DNA of 64,000 bases from an uncultured Aquimarina sp. (GCA_947498775.1 CANMLL010000006.1:62001-126000); one strand, 5' to 3'. Counted from the first letter of the stretch, positions 18,012-27,664 are shown. The notes: generated by a model not told the origin, from the sequence alone. Made by a program: numbers and translations.

Positions 18012-18116
18012 AAGTAATTTCTAGTAAAGAACCTTGGTGCAAGCCGAAGCCTTTGTAAGAAACTGATTTTTGATTTCGAGGCAAGCCTCAGAGCATTTAA
18101 ATCTCGATTATCGAGT
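18012..18116. repeat. Intergenic structured element with two palindromes
   Basis: In the 367-bp gap between the TonB receptor and pepT, an otherwise AT-rich region changes composition. It contains GAGGC-AA-GCCTC (18078-18089) and CTCGA-TTA-TCGAG (18103-18115), plus GCAAGCCGAAGCC upstream. It looks like a dispersed flavobacterial intergenic repeat, but only one copy is in this window. It ends 27 bp before the pepT start, so it may affect pepT leader RNA. The rest of the gap is AT-rich promoter DNA. Confidence 0.45.
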
Positions 18117-18142
18117 AAAAGAAATATAATATTCTAAAATAA

Positions 18143-19393
18143 ATGATTTCAAAAAAACATATCACCGACCGGTTTATCAGTTATGTTACCATAGATACAG
18201 AAAGTGATCCAGAAAGCAATACTACTCCCAGTACAGCAAAACAATGGGATTTGGCGAATAAATTAGTTGAAGAATTAACGCACATAGGTCTTGAAGATAT
18301 AAGTATTGATGAAAATGCTTATATCATGGCAACTTTACCTTCTAATATAGATAACGAAGTGCCTACTATTGGCTTTATATCTCATTTTGATACCAGCCCG
18401 GATTTTACAGGCGCCAATGTAAGACCGCAAATTATAGAAAACTATGACGGTAAAGATATCGTTTTAAACAAATCTGAAAATATCATTCTATCTCCTGATT
18501 ATTTTGAAGATTTGAAATTATACAAAGGTCAGACGCTAGTTACTACCGATGGCACAACATTATTGGGAGCCGATGATAAAGCGGGAATTACTGAAATAGT
18601 TACTGCCATGGAGTATCTTGTACAACATCCTGAGATTAAGCACGGAAAAATTCGTATCGGATTTACTCCAGACGAGGAAATTGGTCGTGGAGCGCATAAA
18701 TTTGATGTTAAAAAGTTTGGTGCGGATTGGGCATATACCATGGATGGAAGTGAAATTGGAGAGCTAGAATATGAAAACTTTAATGCGGCAGGGGCAGTTG
18801 TCACAGTCAAAGGGAAAATTGTACATCCAGGATACGCCAAAGGAAAAATGATCAATAGCATGTATATTGCCCAAGATTTTATTATCTCTTTGCCCAGGTT
18901 AGAAACTCCAGAACACACGAGCGGTCGTGAAGGTTTTTTTCATTTACATACGATAAAAGGTGATGTTGAAGAAACACAACTGCAATACATCATTAGAGAT
19001 CATAATAAAGAGCACTTTGAAGCCAGGAAAGAAGTAATGAAAAAGTTGGCTGCCGAAATCAATATGCAATACAAAAGAGAGGTAATACATATTGAAATTA
19101 AAGATCAATATTACAACATGCGAGAAAAAATAGAATCTCTAATGTATATTGTGGATATCGCCGAAGAAGCTATGAAATCTCTGAATATCAAACCTCTTAT
19201 AAAACCAATTCGAGGAGGAACTGATGGCTCTCAGCTAAGTTATATGGGGCTACCGTGTCCTAATATTTTTGCAGGTGGTCATAATTTTCATGGACGATAC
19301 GAGTATGTTCCGGTTGAAAGTATGATCAAGGCTGTTGAAGTAATTGTGAAAATTGCTGAGTTAACGGCAATAAAATTAGCGTACAAAATGTGA
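18143..19393 (+). CDS. pepT: Peptidase T (tripeptidase)
   Basis: A 416-residue cytoplasmic di-zinc M20 aminopeptidase that removes the N-terminal residue from tripeptides. Motifs: [13 protein letters not shown] (first metal His and Asp), [10 protein letters not shown] (bridging Asp), [14 protein letters not shown] (catalytic and metal Glu), [17 protein letters not shown], and [17 protein letters not shown] with the last metal His. Length matches family members (about 410). Start ATG 18143 is the only good choice. It is monocistronic, convergent with yajC across a shared terminator. Confidence 0.95.
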   Translation: MISKKHITDRFISYVTIDTESDPESNTTPSTAKQWDLANKLVEELTHIGLEDISIDENAYIMATLPSNIDNEVPTIGFISHFDTSPDFTGANVRPQIIENYDGKDIVLNKSENIILSPDYFEDLKLYKGQTLVTTDGTTLLGADDKAGITEIVTAMEYLVQHPEIKHGKIRIGFTPDEEIGRGAHKFDVKKFGADWAYTMDGSEIGELEYENFNAAGAVVTVKGKIVHPGYAKGKMINSMYIAQDFIISLPRLETPEHTSGREGFFHLHTIKGDVEETQLQYIIRDHNKEHFEARKEVMKKLAAEINMQYKREVIHIEIKDQYYNMREKIESLMYIVDIAEEAMKSLNIKPLIKPIRGGTDGSQLSYMGLPCPNIFAGGHNFHGRYEYVPVESMIKAVEVIVKIAELTAIKLAYKM

Positions 19394-19436
19394 GTTTTGT
19401 TGGTAAAAGCCTCAGGATTGGTTCAATTCATATAAA

Positions 19437-19475
19437 AAAAGCCCGATAAAATCAAGTGAGTTTTATCGGGCTTTT
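19437..19475. terminator. Bidirectional terminator between pepT and yajC
   Basis: Perfect 15-bp arms AAAAGCCCGATAAAA (19437-19451) and its complement (19461-19475) around a 9-nt loop, with T runs on both strands; serves pepT (+) and the nusB-DUF1573-yajC unit (-). Confidence 0.85.
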
Positions 19476-19491
19476 ACAAGTAGGCTAGTTA

Positions 19492-19785
19492 TTACTTCTT
19501 ATCGGCAGGCTTATTCAATTTCTGACTCATCTCTAATGAAATAGCAGATTTATCAAAAGTTAATTTACCGGCTCCTGTTTCAATAATAACCGCATTATTT
19601 TTTTCACTGAAATCAAAAACTTTTCCATGAAGACCACTCTTGGTAACAACGCGATCTCCTTTTTTGAGTTCTTCAGCAAATTTCTTCTCCTTTTTTGCTT
19701 TTTGCATTTGTGGTCGTATCATAAAAAAATACATTACCACAAATATTAAAAGTATAAAAGGTAATTGTCCTCCGAATCCTTCCAT
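19492..19785 (-). CDS. yajC: Preprotein translocase subunit YajC
   Basis: The 97-residue protein has one membrane helix (residues about 8-24, LPFILLIFVVMYFFMIRP), the conserved RPQMQKAKKEKKF stretch, and a small cytoplasmic domain with LKKGDRVVTKSGLHGKVF. YajC associates with SecDF at the Sec translocon. It is the last gene after nusB and the DUF1573 gene, an order common in Bacteroidota; the gap to the DUF1573 gene is 5 bp. Confidence 0.95.
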   Translation of the reverse strand: MEGFGGQLPFILLIFVVMYFFMIRPQMQKAKKEKKFAEELKKGDRVVTKSGLHGKVFDFSEKNNAVIIETGAGKLTFDKSAISLEMSQKLNKPADKK

Positions 19786-19790
19786 AAAAA

Positions 19791-20270
19791 TTATTCGCTT
19801 ACCGGAGTTCCACTTGCAGGCTTAGCCTTAGGTGTAACCAGAGCTTTGATCTTTAGGATTTCCTTACCAGCTTCAGTATTTGCAGTAATAGTTACTTGTT
19901 TGGTTTGCTGATTAGGTTTTCCATTAGAGTTAAATTTAACTAACATCTCTCCTGAACCTCCTGGAGGAACTGGTTCTTGTGTCCATTGTGGTACTGTACA
20001 ACCACAGCTTCCTTTAGCATTAACTATTACCAAAGGCGCTTTACCAGTATTAGTGAACGTAAATTTATGCTCTACTACATCTCCTTCATTAATAGTACCG
20101 AAATCATGCTCAGTTTCAGCAAAAGCCATTACAGGAAAATTTGTGTTCTTTGCATCACGATCTGCAGCAATTTCCACATTTTCTTCTTTAACTTTCTTTG
20201 TAGCATCATCTTTACAAGACACAAATGTCATAGCAAAAATTCCAGCTAAAATTAAGATTCCATTTTTCAT
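19791..20270 (-). CDS. DUF1573 lipoprotein
   Basis: A 159-residue lipoprotein with lipid Cys19 (MTFVSC) and one immunoglobulin-like/ASH-type DUF1573 domain: AETEHDFGTINEGDVVEHKF, FTNTGKAPLVIVNAKGSCGC and WTQEPVPPGGSGEMLVKFNS. The function of the family is unknown; it is nearly always found between nusB and yajC in Bacteroidota, as here. The acidic surface-export tract is absent after the Cys (KDDATKK), so it may face the periplasm. Confidence 0.9.
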   Translation of the reverse strand: MKNGILILAGIFAMTFVSCKDDATKKVKEENVEIAADRDAKNTNFPVMAFAETEHDFGTINEGDVVEHKFTFTNTGKAPLVIVNAKGSCGCTVPQWTQEPVPPGGSGEMLVKFNSNGKPNQQTKQVTITANTEAGKEILKIKALVTPKAKPASGTPVSE

Positions 20271-20318
20271 TACTTGGGTTTTTAATTATTTGAGGTTAAA
20301 AATACATTTTTTTTTGAA

Positions 20319-21263
20319 CTACATAAGTCCACGACCTACTTTATTTAGTTTACCGTTTTCCTGATACTCTTTTGATATTTTATCAAGAATACCATTGATA
20401 AAAATACTACTTTTAGGAGTACTATACTCTTTAGCAATTTCTAAATATTCGTTAATTGTTACTTTAACGGGTATCGAAGGAAACTTAACAAACTCGCAAA
20501 TAGCCATTTTAATGATCGCTTTATCCAGTTCTGCAATACGATCCTGATCCCAATTTGGGGTTCTTCCGTCTATCTCTTTTGTATACGCTACGCTATTAAG
20601 TACCGTCTTCCTAAAGATATCAACGGCAAATTTCTTATCGTCTACATCCTTATATAACTTGGGCAACGATTTATGCTCATCATGAGATGCTTTACTTTTA
20701 CGAAGCATTTTGATTATTGACGTGTTAATAAGAGGTAAATCATCGATCCAGGTAAGGTTTTTATCCTCTATATATTCATAAAGCTTATCATTGGGCGCAA
20801 TGATTTCTTTGAATATATCCAATACAAAATCCTTATCTTCTCTAAAAGAACTAAGTTTTGTAAGCATATAATCGTTATACAATTCGCTCTCTTTGATTTC
20901 GTTCCATAATATTTTTACATACTCATCATCCAACTGCCAACAATTAAGCTTTTTCTTTTCAATTTCTGTTTTGAGTTGAATGTTGTTCTCTAATAATAAC
21001 AAAACCTCATTATTGATGAATTTTGTATTTGGATTTTTTTCTTCGGAAGTAGCTAGGTATTTTTTCTGACTCTTTGCTAAAAAATCGGAAGCATGTTTTC
21101 TAATTTCTACCAGGAGCTGAAGATTTATTAGAAATAAATCATACATCTGTTTGATACTATAAAGAAGGAACTTCTCTTCTTTATCAAGGTTATCACTTTG
21201 CGTCTGCTCCATCGAATAGAGCGATTGCATTACTTTTACTCGAATATGTCTTCTGGTTAACAT
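20319..21263 (-). CDS. nusB: Transcription antitermination factor NusB, long form
   Basis: The C-terminal 150 residues hold the NusB fold with KSKASHDEHK, FRKTVLN and IAELDKAIIKMAICEFVKFPSIPVKVTINEYLEIAKEYS (cited as three parts of the family pattern: DKAIIKMAICEF, VKVTINEYLEIA, FINGILDKI). NusB binds boxA RNA with NusE and supports rRNA transcription. At 314 residues it is twice the proteobacterial length; the extra N-terminal half is charged and helical, the usual Bacteroidota form. It heads the nusB-DUF1573-yajC unit. Confidence 0.92.
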   Translation of the reverse strand: MLTRRHIRVKVMQSLYSMEQTQSDNLDKEEKFLLYSIKQMYDLFLINLQLLVEIRKHASDFLAKSQKKYLATSEEKNPNTKFINNEVLLLLENNIQLKTEIEKKKLNCWQLDDEYVKILWNEIKESELYNDYMLTKLSSFREDKDFVLDIFKEIIAPNDKLYEYIEDKNLTWIDDLPLINTSIIKMLRKSKASHDEHKSLPKLYKDVDDKKFAVDIFRKTVLNSVAYTKEIDGRTPNWDQDRIAELDKAIIKMAICEFVKFPSIPVKVTINEYLEIAKEYSTPKSSIFINGILDKISKEYQENGKLNKVGRGLM

Positions 21264-21294
21264 AGAAAATTACAAAGAACTTTATATTAAAAAA

Positions 21295-21319
21295 GGCAAA
21301 AGTCATAGTAACTTTTGCC
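21295..21319 (-). terminator. Terminator for the leucine dehydrogenase transcript
   Basis: GGCAAAAGT / ACTTTTGCC (21295-21303, 21311-21319) with a 7-nt loop and six T after it on the minus strand, just before nusB. It is about 275 bp past the dehydrogenase stop, with the family A repeat lying in between. Confidence 0.75.
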
Positions 21320-21373
21320 CTGCAAAAATACTATTATTTTTAATCTAGCTATGCTAAAAATTCTTTTTTATAC

Positions 21374-21569
21374 AGAAGTGATTTAAACTTTTTTCAATTC
21401 GCTATAAAAATGACTTTTTTCACTCAATTTTCGTCTTTTTCTTACTTCGTAGCGCTGCTATGAAATGCATAAAACACTTCAATTGATCAAAAAACCACTT
21501 GCCAGCGCATCAACTGACCCCTTACGTACGGTCGGTTCTGCTAGAATCAAAAAAGTTTAAACCACTTCA
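21374..21569. repeat. 196-bp element with terminal inverted repeats (family A, copy 2)
   Basis: The right end (21549-21569) is identical to that of the 78-bp copy at 4437-4514, and the left 50 bp differ at only a few bases (GAAGTGATTTAAACTTTTTT). The extra 120-bp middle is more GC-rich than its surroundings; on the minus strand it can encode short protein-like runs (AEPTVRKGSVDALASGF and MHFIAALRSKKKTKIE), both broken by stops, so it may be the remnant of a larger element. It fills most of the 330-bp gap between the dehydrogenase and nusB. Confidence 0.75.
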
Positions 21570-21593
21570 ATGAACTATTCTTGAGACAATAGG

Positions 21594-22691
21594 TTACACC
21601 TCTTTTTTTCTAGCTACAATTCTATCTTCGGCAATGCTTAATGCAGCCTCATTTGTAGTAATGTTGGTAGCCTTTGCTTTATTTAAAATATCCAGAGTAG
21701 TATCATAAATATTTTCTGTCTTAGCCATTATTTGATCTCTGCCATAGCCTTCAATCTCGGCATATACATTGATAATCCCTCCAGCATTGATCAAAAAGTC
21801 AGGAGCATAAACAATTCCTTTCTTTTGCAATAAAGCACCATGAATATTTTCATTTGCCAACTGATTGTTGGCAGCACCTGCAATTACTTTTACTTTTAGT
21901 TTATCAATGGTGTGATCATTAATCGTTGCTCCCAACGCACAGGGAGCATAGATATCAGCGGTTTCAGCATATAGATCTTCTCCTCTATAGATTTTGACCC
22001 CATAATTAGCGCTAACCTCTTCTAATCGTTCTTGACTAATATCACTAATCATTACATTTGCTCCTTCTTCTACAGCTAAACGAACTAATTCTTCTCCTAC
22101 ATGACCAATCCCTTGAACCAAGATTCTTTTTCCGGATAACAAATCACTACCGTATGCAAATTTGGTAGCGGCTTTCATTCCCATATACACCCCATAAGCA
22201 GTTACAGGAGAAGGGTTTCCTGCTCCGCCATTAGATTCAGAAATTCCAGTCACGTATGGCGTTACTTCCCGAACGGTATCCATATCTGAGGTTTCCATAC
22301 CAACATCTTCGGCAGTATAATATTTTCCACCAAGTGTATGAACAAACTTTCCAAAACGCCTCATCAACTCAGGGGTTTTTATCTTTTTGGGATCCCCTAT
22401 GATTACCGCTTTTCCTCCGCCAAGATTTAATCCGGTAATGGCCGCTTTATAGGTCATTCCTCGAGATAATCGCAGAACATCATTCAGAGCATCCCATTCG
22501 GTTTTATAATCATACATTCTGGTTCCTCCTAATGCAGGCCCTAAAATTGTGTTATGCACACCAATTATTGCCTTCAATCCTGTATCTTTGTCTTGACAAA
22601 AAACAACTTGTTCGTGATTGTCAAAAGATAATTGTCCAAATACAGGGGCTTCTTTTTTTAATTGTTTTGCAGTAAGCACTTCGGTTATCAT
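21594..22691 (-). CDS. Leucine/Glu/Phe/Val dehydrogenase
   Basis: The 365-residue NAD-dependent amino-acid dehydrogenase deaminates branched-chain amino acids to 2-oxo acids. Seen: GGTRMYDYKTEWDALNDVLR, the catalytic lysine region ITGLNLGGGKAVIIGDPKK, YYTAEDVGMETSDMD, and the Rossmann site VQGIGHVGEELVRLA. Length and AAITGLNLGGGKAV are closest to leucine dehydrogenases. It is transcribed alone; together with HMG-CoA lyase (12.2 kb) it could feed leucine breakdown. Divergent from the ABC exporter gene. Confidence 0.92.
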   Translation of the reverse strand: MITEVLTAKQLKKEAPVFGQLSFDNHEQVVFCQDKDTGLKAIIGVHNTILGPALGGTRMYDYKTEWDALNDVLRLSRGMTYKAAITGLNLGGGKAVIIGDPKKIKTPELMRRFGKFVHTLGGKYYTAEDVGMETSDMDTVREVTPYVTGISESNGGAGNPSPVTAYGVYMGMKAATKFAYGSDLLSGKRILVQGIGHVGEELVRLAVEEGANVMISDISQERLEEVSANYGVKIYRGEDLYAETADIYAPCALGATINDHTIDKLKVKVIAGAANNQLANENIHGALLQKKGIVYAPDFLINAGGIINVYAEIEGYGRDQIMAKTENIYDTTLDILNKAKATNITTNEAALSIAEDRIVARKKEV

Positions 22692-22754
22692 ATTATGAAA
22701 AATTAAAAATGTTGTAAATTATATAATACTCAAAATCAAGATGCTAAAATACTC

Positions 22755-22762
22755 TATTTTTG
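22755..22762 (+). promoter_or_regulatory. Bacteroidota-type -7 promoter box for the ABC exporter
   Basis: TATTTTTG matches the Bacteroidota sigma consensus TAnnTTTG, 71 bp before the ABC exporter start. No clear -33 TTG is seen. Confidence 0.35.
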
Positions 22763-22833
22763 TGAATTTCAGTAAAAAACCTGTTAAATCTTACGAATAC
22801 CTTAATAAATAGACATTTAAACTTCTATACTAT

Positions 22834-24591
22834 ATGCGTGCATTACGCCATTTAAACAAGTACTTTTCAAAATACAAATATAGACTTCTGATTGGCTTGG
22901 TGATCACTATCATTGCTCGGATTTTTGCTACTTTGGTTCCCTCTTTTGTTGGAGACTCTGTTGATGTAGTGCAGCAATATTTAGATGGTGAAATTACAAG
23001 CCTTGCTGAAGTAAAAAGTGGGTTAGCTATAAATATTTTACTTATTCTGGGTGCTGTACTTATATCGGCTTTATTTACATTTTTAATGCGTCAAACTTTC
23101 ATTGTCGTTTCAAGGTTTATAGAGTTTGATTTAAAGAACGAAGTCTACCAACATTATCAAAAATTATCATTAAACTTTTATAAGAAAAACCGTACCGGGG
23201 ATCTTATGAATCGAATTAGTGAAGACGTATCTCGAGTTAGAATGTATGTAGGTCCAGCAATCATGTATAGTGTTAATACGATCACCTTATTTGTAGTAGT
23301 GATTAGCTACATGATTAGCATTGCACCAGAACTAACTTTGTATACTGTTGCCCCTTTGCCCGTTTTATCAATCACAATCTATAAACTAAGTGTTGCTATA
23401 CACAAACGAAGTACGATTGTTCAGGAGTTTTTATCAAAGCTAACTACATTTACTCAAGAATCTTTTAGTGGTATTACGGTAATCAAAGCCTATGGTATCG
23501 AGCCGCAAACTCAAGAGAATTTTACTACGCTATCAAACACGAGCCGAGATAAAAACCTGGATTTAGCCAAAGTACAGGCGTTGTTCTTCCCATTAATGGT
23601 CCTGCTTATCGGTTTTAGTAATATTTTAGTGATTTATATAGGAGGAAAACAATTTATTGATGGAACCATAAAAGATCTTGGAATCATTGTACAATTCATA
23701 TTATATGTAAATATGCTTACCTGGCCTGTAGCAACAGTAGGTTGGGTAAGTTCTATAGTACAACAGGCCGAGGCATCACAAGTGCGGATCAATGAATTTC
23801 TTAACCAGGAGCCAGAAATAACTAATTCTGTTGTCGATAACACTCCTATAAAAGGGGATATTAGTTTTGACAATGTCTCCTTTATATATGATGACACTAA
23901 TATTATGGCTTTGAAAAATATGAGTTTCGAAGTTAAAAATGGGCAAACCATTGGTATTATTGGTAAAACCGGTTCGGGAAAATCTACAATATTAGATTTA
24001 CTGGGAAGACTCTACGATGTATCTTCTGGTGAAATACGTATCGACGGTATTCCAATAAAAAACCTTAATCTCACTAATTTAAGAGAACAAATTGGCTATG
24101 TGCCGCAAGATGCATTTTTATTTAGTGATAGCATTAAAAACAATATAAAATTTGGAAAAGAAAAAGCTACAGATGAAGAGGTGTTTGAGGCAGCAAAAAA
24201 TGCTGTAGTGCATAAAAATATTACCGGTTTTAGCAATCAATATGATACCGTTTTGGGCGAGCGTGGTATTACGCTTTCTGGAGGACAAAAACAGAGAGTT
24301 TCTATTGCAAGAGCTATTATTAAGAACCCTTCTATTTTACTTTTTGACGATTGTTTGTCTGCTGTTGATACAGAGACAGAAGAAGAAATTTTACAAAATA
24401 TTAACAAAATTTCTAAAGAAAAAACCACATTTATCGTTAGCCATAGAGTATCTACTACAAAAAATGCAGATAAAATTATTGTTATAGAAGATGGAAAAAT
24501 AATCCAGCAAGGTGCTCATAATCAACTAATAAGAACTCAGGGATATTATAAAGAGCTCTATCTAAAACAGCTTAGCGAAAAAGAAATATGA
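22834..24591 (+). CDS. ABC exporter, fused membrane and ATPase domains
   Basis: The 585-residue half-transporter has six membrane helices in residues 1-320 and a nucleotide-binding domain with Walker A IGKTGSGKST, Q-loop YVPQDAFLFSD, signature LSGGQKQR, Walker B ILLFDDCLSAVD and switch His in VSHR. The residue after Walker B is Asp instead of the catalytic Glu, as in degenerate sites of some heterodimeric exporters (YheI type), although here it would form a homodimer unless a partner exists elsewhere. It has no C39 peptidase domain. Substrate unknown; drugs or lipids are typical. Confidence 0.9.
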   Translation: MRALRHLNKYFSKYKYRLLIGLVITIIARIFATLVPSFVGDSVDVVQQYLDGEITSLAEVKSGLAINILLILGAVLISALFTFLMRQTFIVVSRFIEFDLKNEVYQHYQKLSLNFYKKNRTGDLMNRISEDVSRVRMYVGPAIMYSVNTITLFVVVISYMISIAPELTLYTVAPLPVLSITIYKLSVAIHKRSTIVQEFLSKLTTFTQESFSGITVIKAYGIEPQTQENFTTLSNTSRDKNLDLAKVQALFFPLMVLLIGFSNILVIYIGGKQFIDGTIKDLGIIVQFILYVNMLTWPVATVGWVSSIVQQAEASQVRINEFLNQEPEITNSVVDNTPIKGDISFDNVSFIYDDTNIMALKNMSFEVKNGQTIGIIGKTGSGKSTILDLLGRLYDVSSGEIRIDGIPIKNLNLTNLREQIGYVPQDAFLFSDSIKNNIKFGKEKATDEEVFEAAKNAVVHKNITGFSNQYDTVLGERGITLSGGQKQRVSIARAIIKNPSILLFDDCLSAVDTETEEEILQNINKISKEKTTFIVSHRVSTTKNADKIIVIEDGKIIQQGAHNQLIRTQGYYKELYLKQLSEKEI

Positions 24592-24670
24592 GTTTTCTTT
24601 GTGCGATTAACAATTTTTTTAGATTTTTGAGATCATCATAGCATATTAATTAATTTAAGAAATAGGTATT

Positions 24671-25054
24671 ATGAGCGACAATGAAATGATAGAGAAAGAA
24701 GAAATTTTCTCAAAAGTTTTAAGAGCAGGAAGAAGAACATATTTCTTTGACGTAAGGGCTACTAAAGCAGGAGATTACTACTTGACCATAACAGAAAGTA
24801 AAAAATTTACTAACGACGATGGATCTTTTCACTACAAAAAACATAAAATCTACCTTTATAAAGAAGATTTTACAGGGTTTACAGAAATCTTAAATGAGAT
24901 GACTAGCTACATTGTTGATGAAAAAGGAACAGAAGTAATCAGCGAAAGACATCAAAAAGATTATCAAAAATCTTATGACAATGACTCTTCTACAGATAAA
25001 GAAGAAAAAGTATCTGCCGAAAGCTTTACAGATGTAAGCTTTGACGATATATAA
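24671..25054 (+). CDS. DUF3276 PUR-domain nucleic-acid-binding protein
   Basis: A 127-residue protein matching DUF3276, the bacterial PUR-alpha-like family: EEIFSKVLRAGRRTYFFDVR, YYLTITESKK, FHYKKHKIYLYKEDFTGF. PUR domains bind single-stranded DNA and RNA; Borrelia BpuR is a studied relative. The C-terminal 35 residues are acidic and probably disordered. It lies 79 bp after the ABC exporter and has a strong terminator 29 bp past its stop. Confidence 0.9.
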   Translation: MSDNEMIEKEEIFSKVLRAGRRTYFFDVRATKAGDYYLTITESKKFTNDDGSFHYKKHKIYLYKEDFTGFTEILNEMTSYIVDEKGTEVISERHQKDYQKSYDNDSSTDKEEKVSAESFTDVSFDDI

Positions 25055-25083
25055 AGAACAATGGACGTAAGTTAAAGTTATGC

Positions 25084-25115
25084 AAACCGTTTCAGTCTCT
25101 GAAACGGTTTTTTTT
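25084..25115 (+). terminator. Strong terminator after the DUF3276 gene
   Basis: AAACCGTTTCAG (25084-25095) and its perfect complement (25099-25110) around a 3-nt loop, followed by a run of T to 25115. Confidence 0.9.
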
Positions 25116-25150
25116 ATATTCACAGATCATATAAAAATTACCAAACTGAA

Positions 25151-27664
25151 ATGAAATATATTTTTACGGTTCTTTTGGCACTCACAAGCCTTGTTTTTCA
25201 AGCACAAAACGACTTATCTTTAGAATATTACCTCCCAAAAAATACAGCTTACAATCCCGAGATTCCCACACCACAAAGTATTTTAGGCTTTGTGCCTGGA
25301 AAATGGCACGTGACTCATGATAAGTTGGTTACTTATATGAAGGCGCTTGCAATTGCATCGCCAAGAATTACTTTAGAAGATAGAGGAAAAACTTTTGAAG
25401 ACCGACCTATTTTATTATTAACTATAACCTCAGAAAAAAATCATCAGAATTTATCTGACATTCAAAAAAGTCATATTCAACTAACAGAGAGCAATGCTAG
25501 TTTGGTTGATACAGAAATCCTACCTGCAGTTGTTTACCAAGGGTTCTCTATTCATGGCAATGAACCTAGCGGAGCCAATGCAGGGTTGGTAGTTGCATAC
25601 CATCTTGCCGCCGCTCAGGGCCCAGATATAGAAGAATTACTTAATAACACAGTAATTTTATTTGATCCTTCATTTAATCCAGATGGTTTACAACGTTTTG
25701 CATACTGGGCCAATACCAATAAAAGTAAAAACATTACTACCGATCCACAAGACAGAGAATATAGAGAAGTATGGCCAGGCGGAAGAACTAATCACTACTG
25801 GTTTGATATGAATCGTGATTGGTTACCTGTGCAGCTACCAGAATCAAGAGCGCGCATTACTACCTTTCATAAGTGGTACCCCAATATTTTGACCGATCAC
25901 CATGAGATGGGATCCAATAGCACCTTCTTTTTCCAACCTGGAGTACAATCAAGAACACACCCTTTGACTCCAAAATTAAACCAGGAACTCACCAAAAAAA
26001 TTGGTAATTATCACGCAAAAGCCTTAGATAATATCGGGTCATTATATTATACCGAAGAAAACTTTGATGACTTTTACTATGGAAAAGGCTCTACTTTTCC
26101 AGACATAAACGGAGGTATAGGTATTTTATTTGAACAAGGAAGTTCTCGTGGTCATGCCCAAGAAACAGACAATGGTATACTTACATTTCCTTTTACTATA
26201 AGAAATCAATTTACAGCAGCTCTTTCGACTCTTGAAGCTGCCAATTCTATGCGTAAAGAATTACTTGCGTACAAGCAAAATTTCTATAATAATGCAAGAA
26301 AGGAAGCTGCTAAAGATGTATACGTTTTCGGAAATAAAAAAGATGCTGCTTCGGCCTATCATTTGGCCGAAATTTTAAACAGGCATCAAATAAAACTATA
26401 TCATCTTAAACAAGATATTTCTGCTCAAGGCAAAAGCTTCAAAAAGGAATATAGTTTTATGGTTCCCAAAAACCAAAAGCAAAGCAGGTTAATCAAAGCC
26501 ATTTTTGAAAAAAGAACAAAATTCCAAGACAGTTTGTTTTACGATATCTCTGCATGGACATTTCCATTAGCATTCAACCTGGATTATTCAGATCAGGTTT
26601 CAACTTCTAATATGGGAGAAGAAATATCTGATCTTAAACCCAGAGATGCAAAGCCGGTCTCAAAAAGCAACTATGGATATTTAATGCAATGGCACGAATA
26701 CTATGGCCCAAGAGCTTTGTATCAAATACTAGCAAAAGGGTTACGCGCCAAAGTCGGAATGCAACCTTTTTCGCTAGAACAAAACAATTATGACTATGGA
26801 ACCATTCTAATTCCTGTTCAAAATCAACGTTTGGATACCGAAAATTTGCACAAATTCTTACAAAAAGTTGCCGCAGAAAATTACATCGACATTAATAGTG
26901 TATCAACAGGTCTTACCCAAGGTATCGACCTGGGAAGCAATAAATTTAGAGCATTATCACTTCCAAAAATTGGTTTATTTACAGGCAATGGGATTACACC
27001 ATATGATTCTGGTGAAATTTGGCACTTAATGGATCAACGTTATGATATTCCTATTACAAAATTAAACACAGAAAGTTTTAACACGTTAGACTTATCAAAA
27101 TATACTCATATCATTTTACCCAATAGCCGGGGGCAAAGTTTTGGCAAAGAACAAGCAGAAAAACTTAAAACCTGGATTCGTGGTGGTGGTAGCCTGATCG
27201 GTTATAGAAATGCTGCTACATTCTTTAAAAATAATGAATTGATGCAGATAGAATTTGCAAAACCAGAAAATATTGCCAAAACGATTTCTTTTGGCCAAAA
27301 ACAAGATTTTTCTGGAGCTCAAGTAATTGGTGGAGCTATTTTTGAAGCCGATATCGATCGCTCTCATCCTATTGGTTTTGGTTATAAAAATGACAAGATT
27401 TCTTTATTCAGAAATACTACACTTTTTGTAAAACCCCATAAACAGAGCTACAACAATCCTATCAAGTATACCAAAAGCCCCTTATTAAGTGGTTATATTA
27501 GTAAAAAGAATCTTGATTCGCTATCTGGCACCGTACCTTTTAGGCATAATGATCTTGGAAAAGGGAATGTAATTTTGTTTACAGACAATACGAATTTCAG
27601 AGCTTTTTGGTATGGCACCAATAAATTGTTAATGAATGCTATTTTCTTCTGTGACGAGATGTAG
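25151..27664 (+). CDS. Secreted M14-family zinc carboxypeptidase-like protein
   Basis: The 837-residue protein has a signal peptide (1-18) and an M14 domain with the zinc ligands H135-x-x-E138 in SIHGNEPSGAN, the substrate-binding FDMNRDWLP, the third zinc ligand region TDHHEMGSN, and the catalytic-Glu region LFEQGSSRG. The second half (about 400-837) has no zinc motif and looks like a class-I glutamine-amidotransferase-like domain (IGLFTGNGITPYDSGEIWHL; HIILPNSRGQSFGKEQ), common in this flavobacterial subgroup. It likely trims exported peptides. It stands alone with its own leader. Confidence 0.9.
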   Translation: MKYIFTVLLALTSLVFQAQNDLSLEYYLPKNTAYNPEIPTPQSILGFVPGKWHVTHDKLVTYMKALAIASPRITLEDRGKTFEDRPILLLTITSEKNHQNLSDIQKSHIQLTESNASLVDTEILPAVVYQGFSIHGNEPSGANAGLVVAYHLAAAQGPDIEELLNNTVILFDPSFNPDGLQRFAYWANTNKSKNITTDPQDREYREVWPGGRTNHYWFDMNRDWLPVQLPESRARITTFHKWYPNILTDHHEMGSNSTFFFQPGVQSRTHPLTPKLNQELTKKIGNYHAKALDNIGSLYYTEENFDDFYYGKGSTFPDINGGIGILFEQGSSRGHAQETDNGILTFPFTIRNQFTAALSTLEAANSMRKELLAYKQNFYNNARKEAAKDVYVFGNKKDAASAYHLAEILNRHQIKLYHLKQDISAQGKSFKKEYSFMVPKNQKQSRLIKAIFEKRTKFQDSLFYDISAWTFPLAFNLDYSDQVSTSNMGEEISDLKPRDAKPVSKSNYGYLMQWHEYYGPRALYQILAKGLRAKVGMQPFSLEQNNYDYGTILIPVQNQRLDTENLHKFLQKVAAENYIDINSVSTGLTQGIDLGSNKFRALSLPKIGLFTGNGITPYDSGEIWHLMDQRYDIPITKLNTESFNTLDLSKYTHIILPNSRGQSFGKEQAEKLKTWIRGGGSLIGYRNAATFFKNNELMQIEFAKPENIAKTISFGQKQDFSGAQVIGGAIFEADIDRSHPIGFGYKNDKISLFRNTTLFVKPHKQSYNNPIKYTKSPLLSGYISKKNLDSLSGTVPFRHNDLGKGNVILFTDNTNFRAFWYGTNKLLMNAIFFCDEM

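Noticed and set aside
22834..24591. ABC exporter as the maturation transporter of the six-Cys peptide
   Set aside because: It lacks an N-terminal C39 peptidase domain and is 8.5 kb away.
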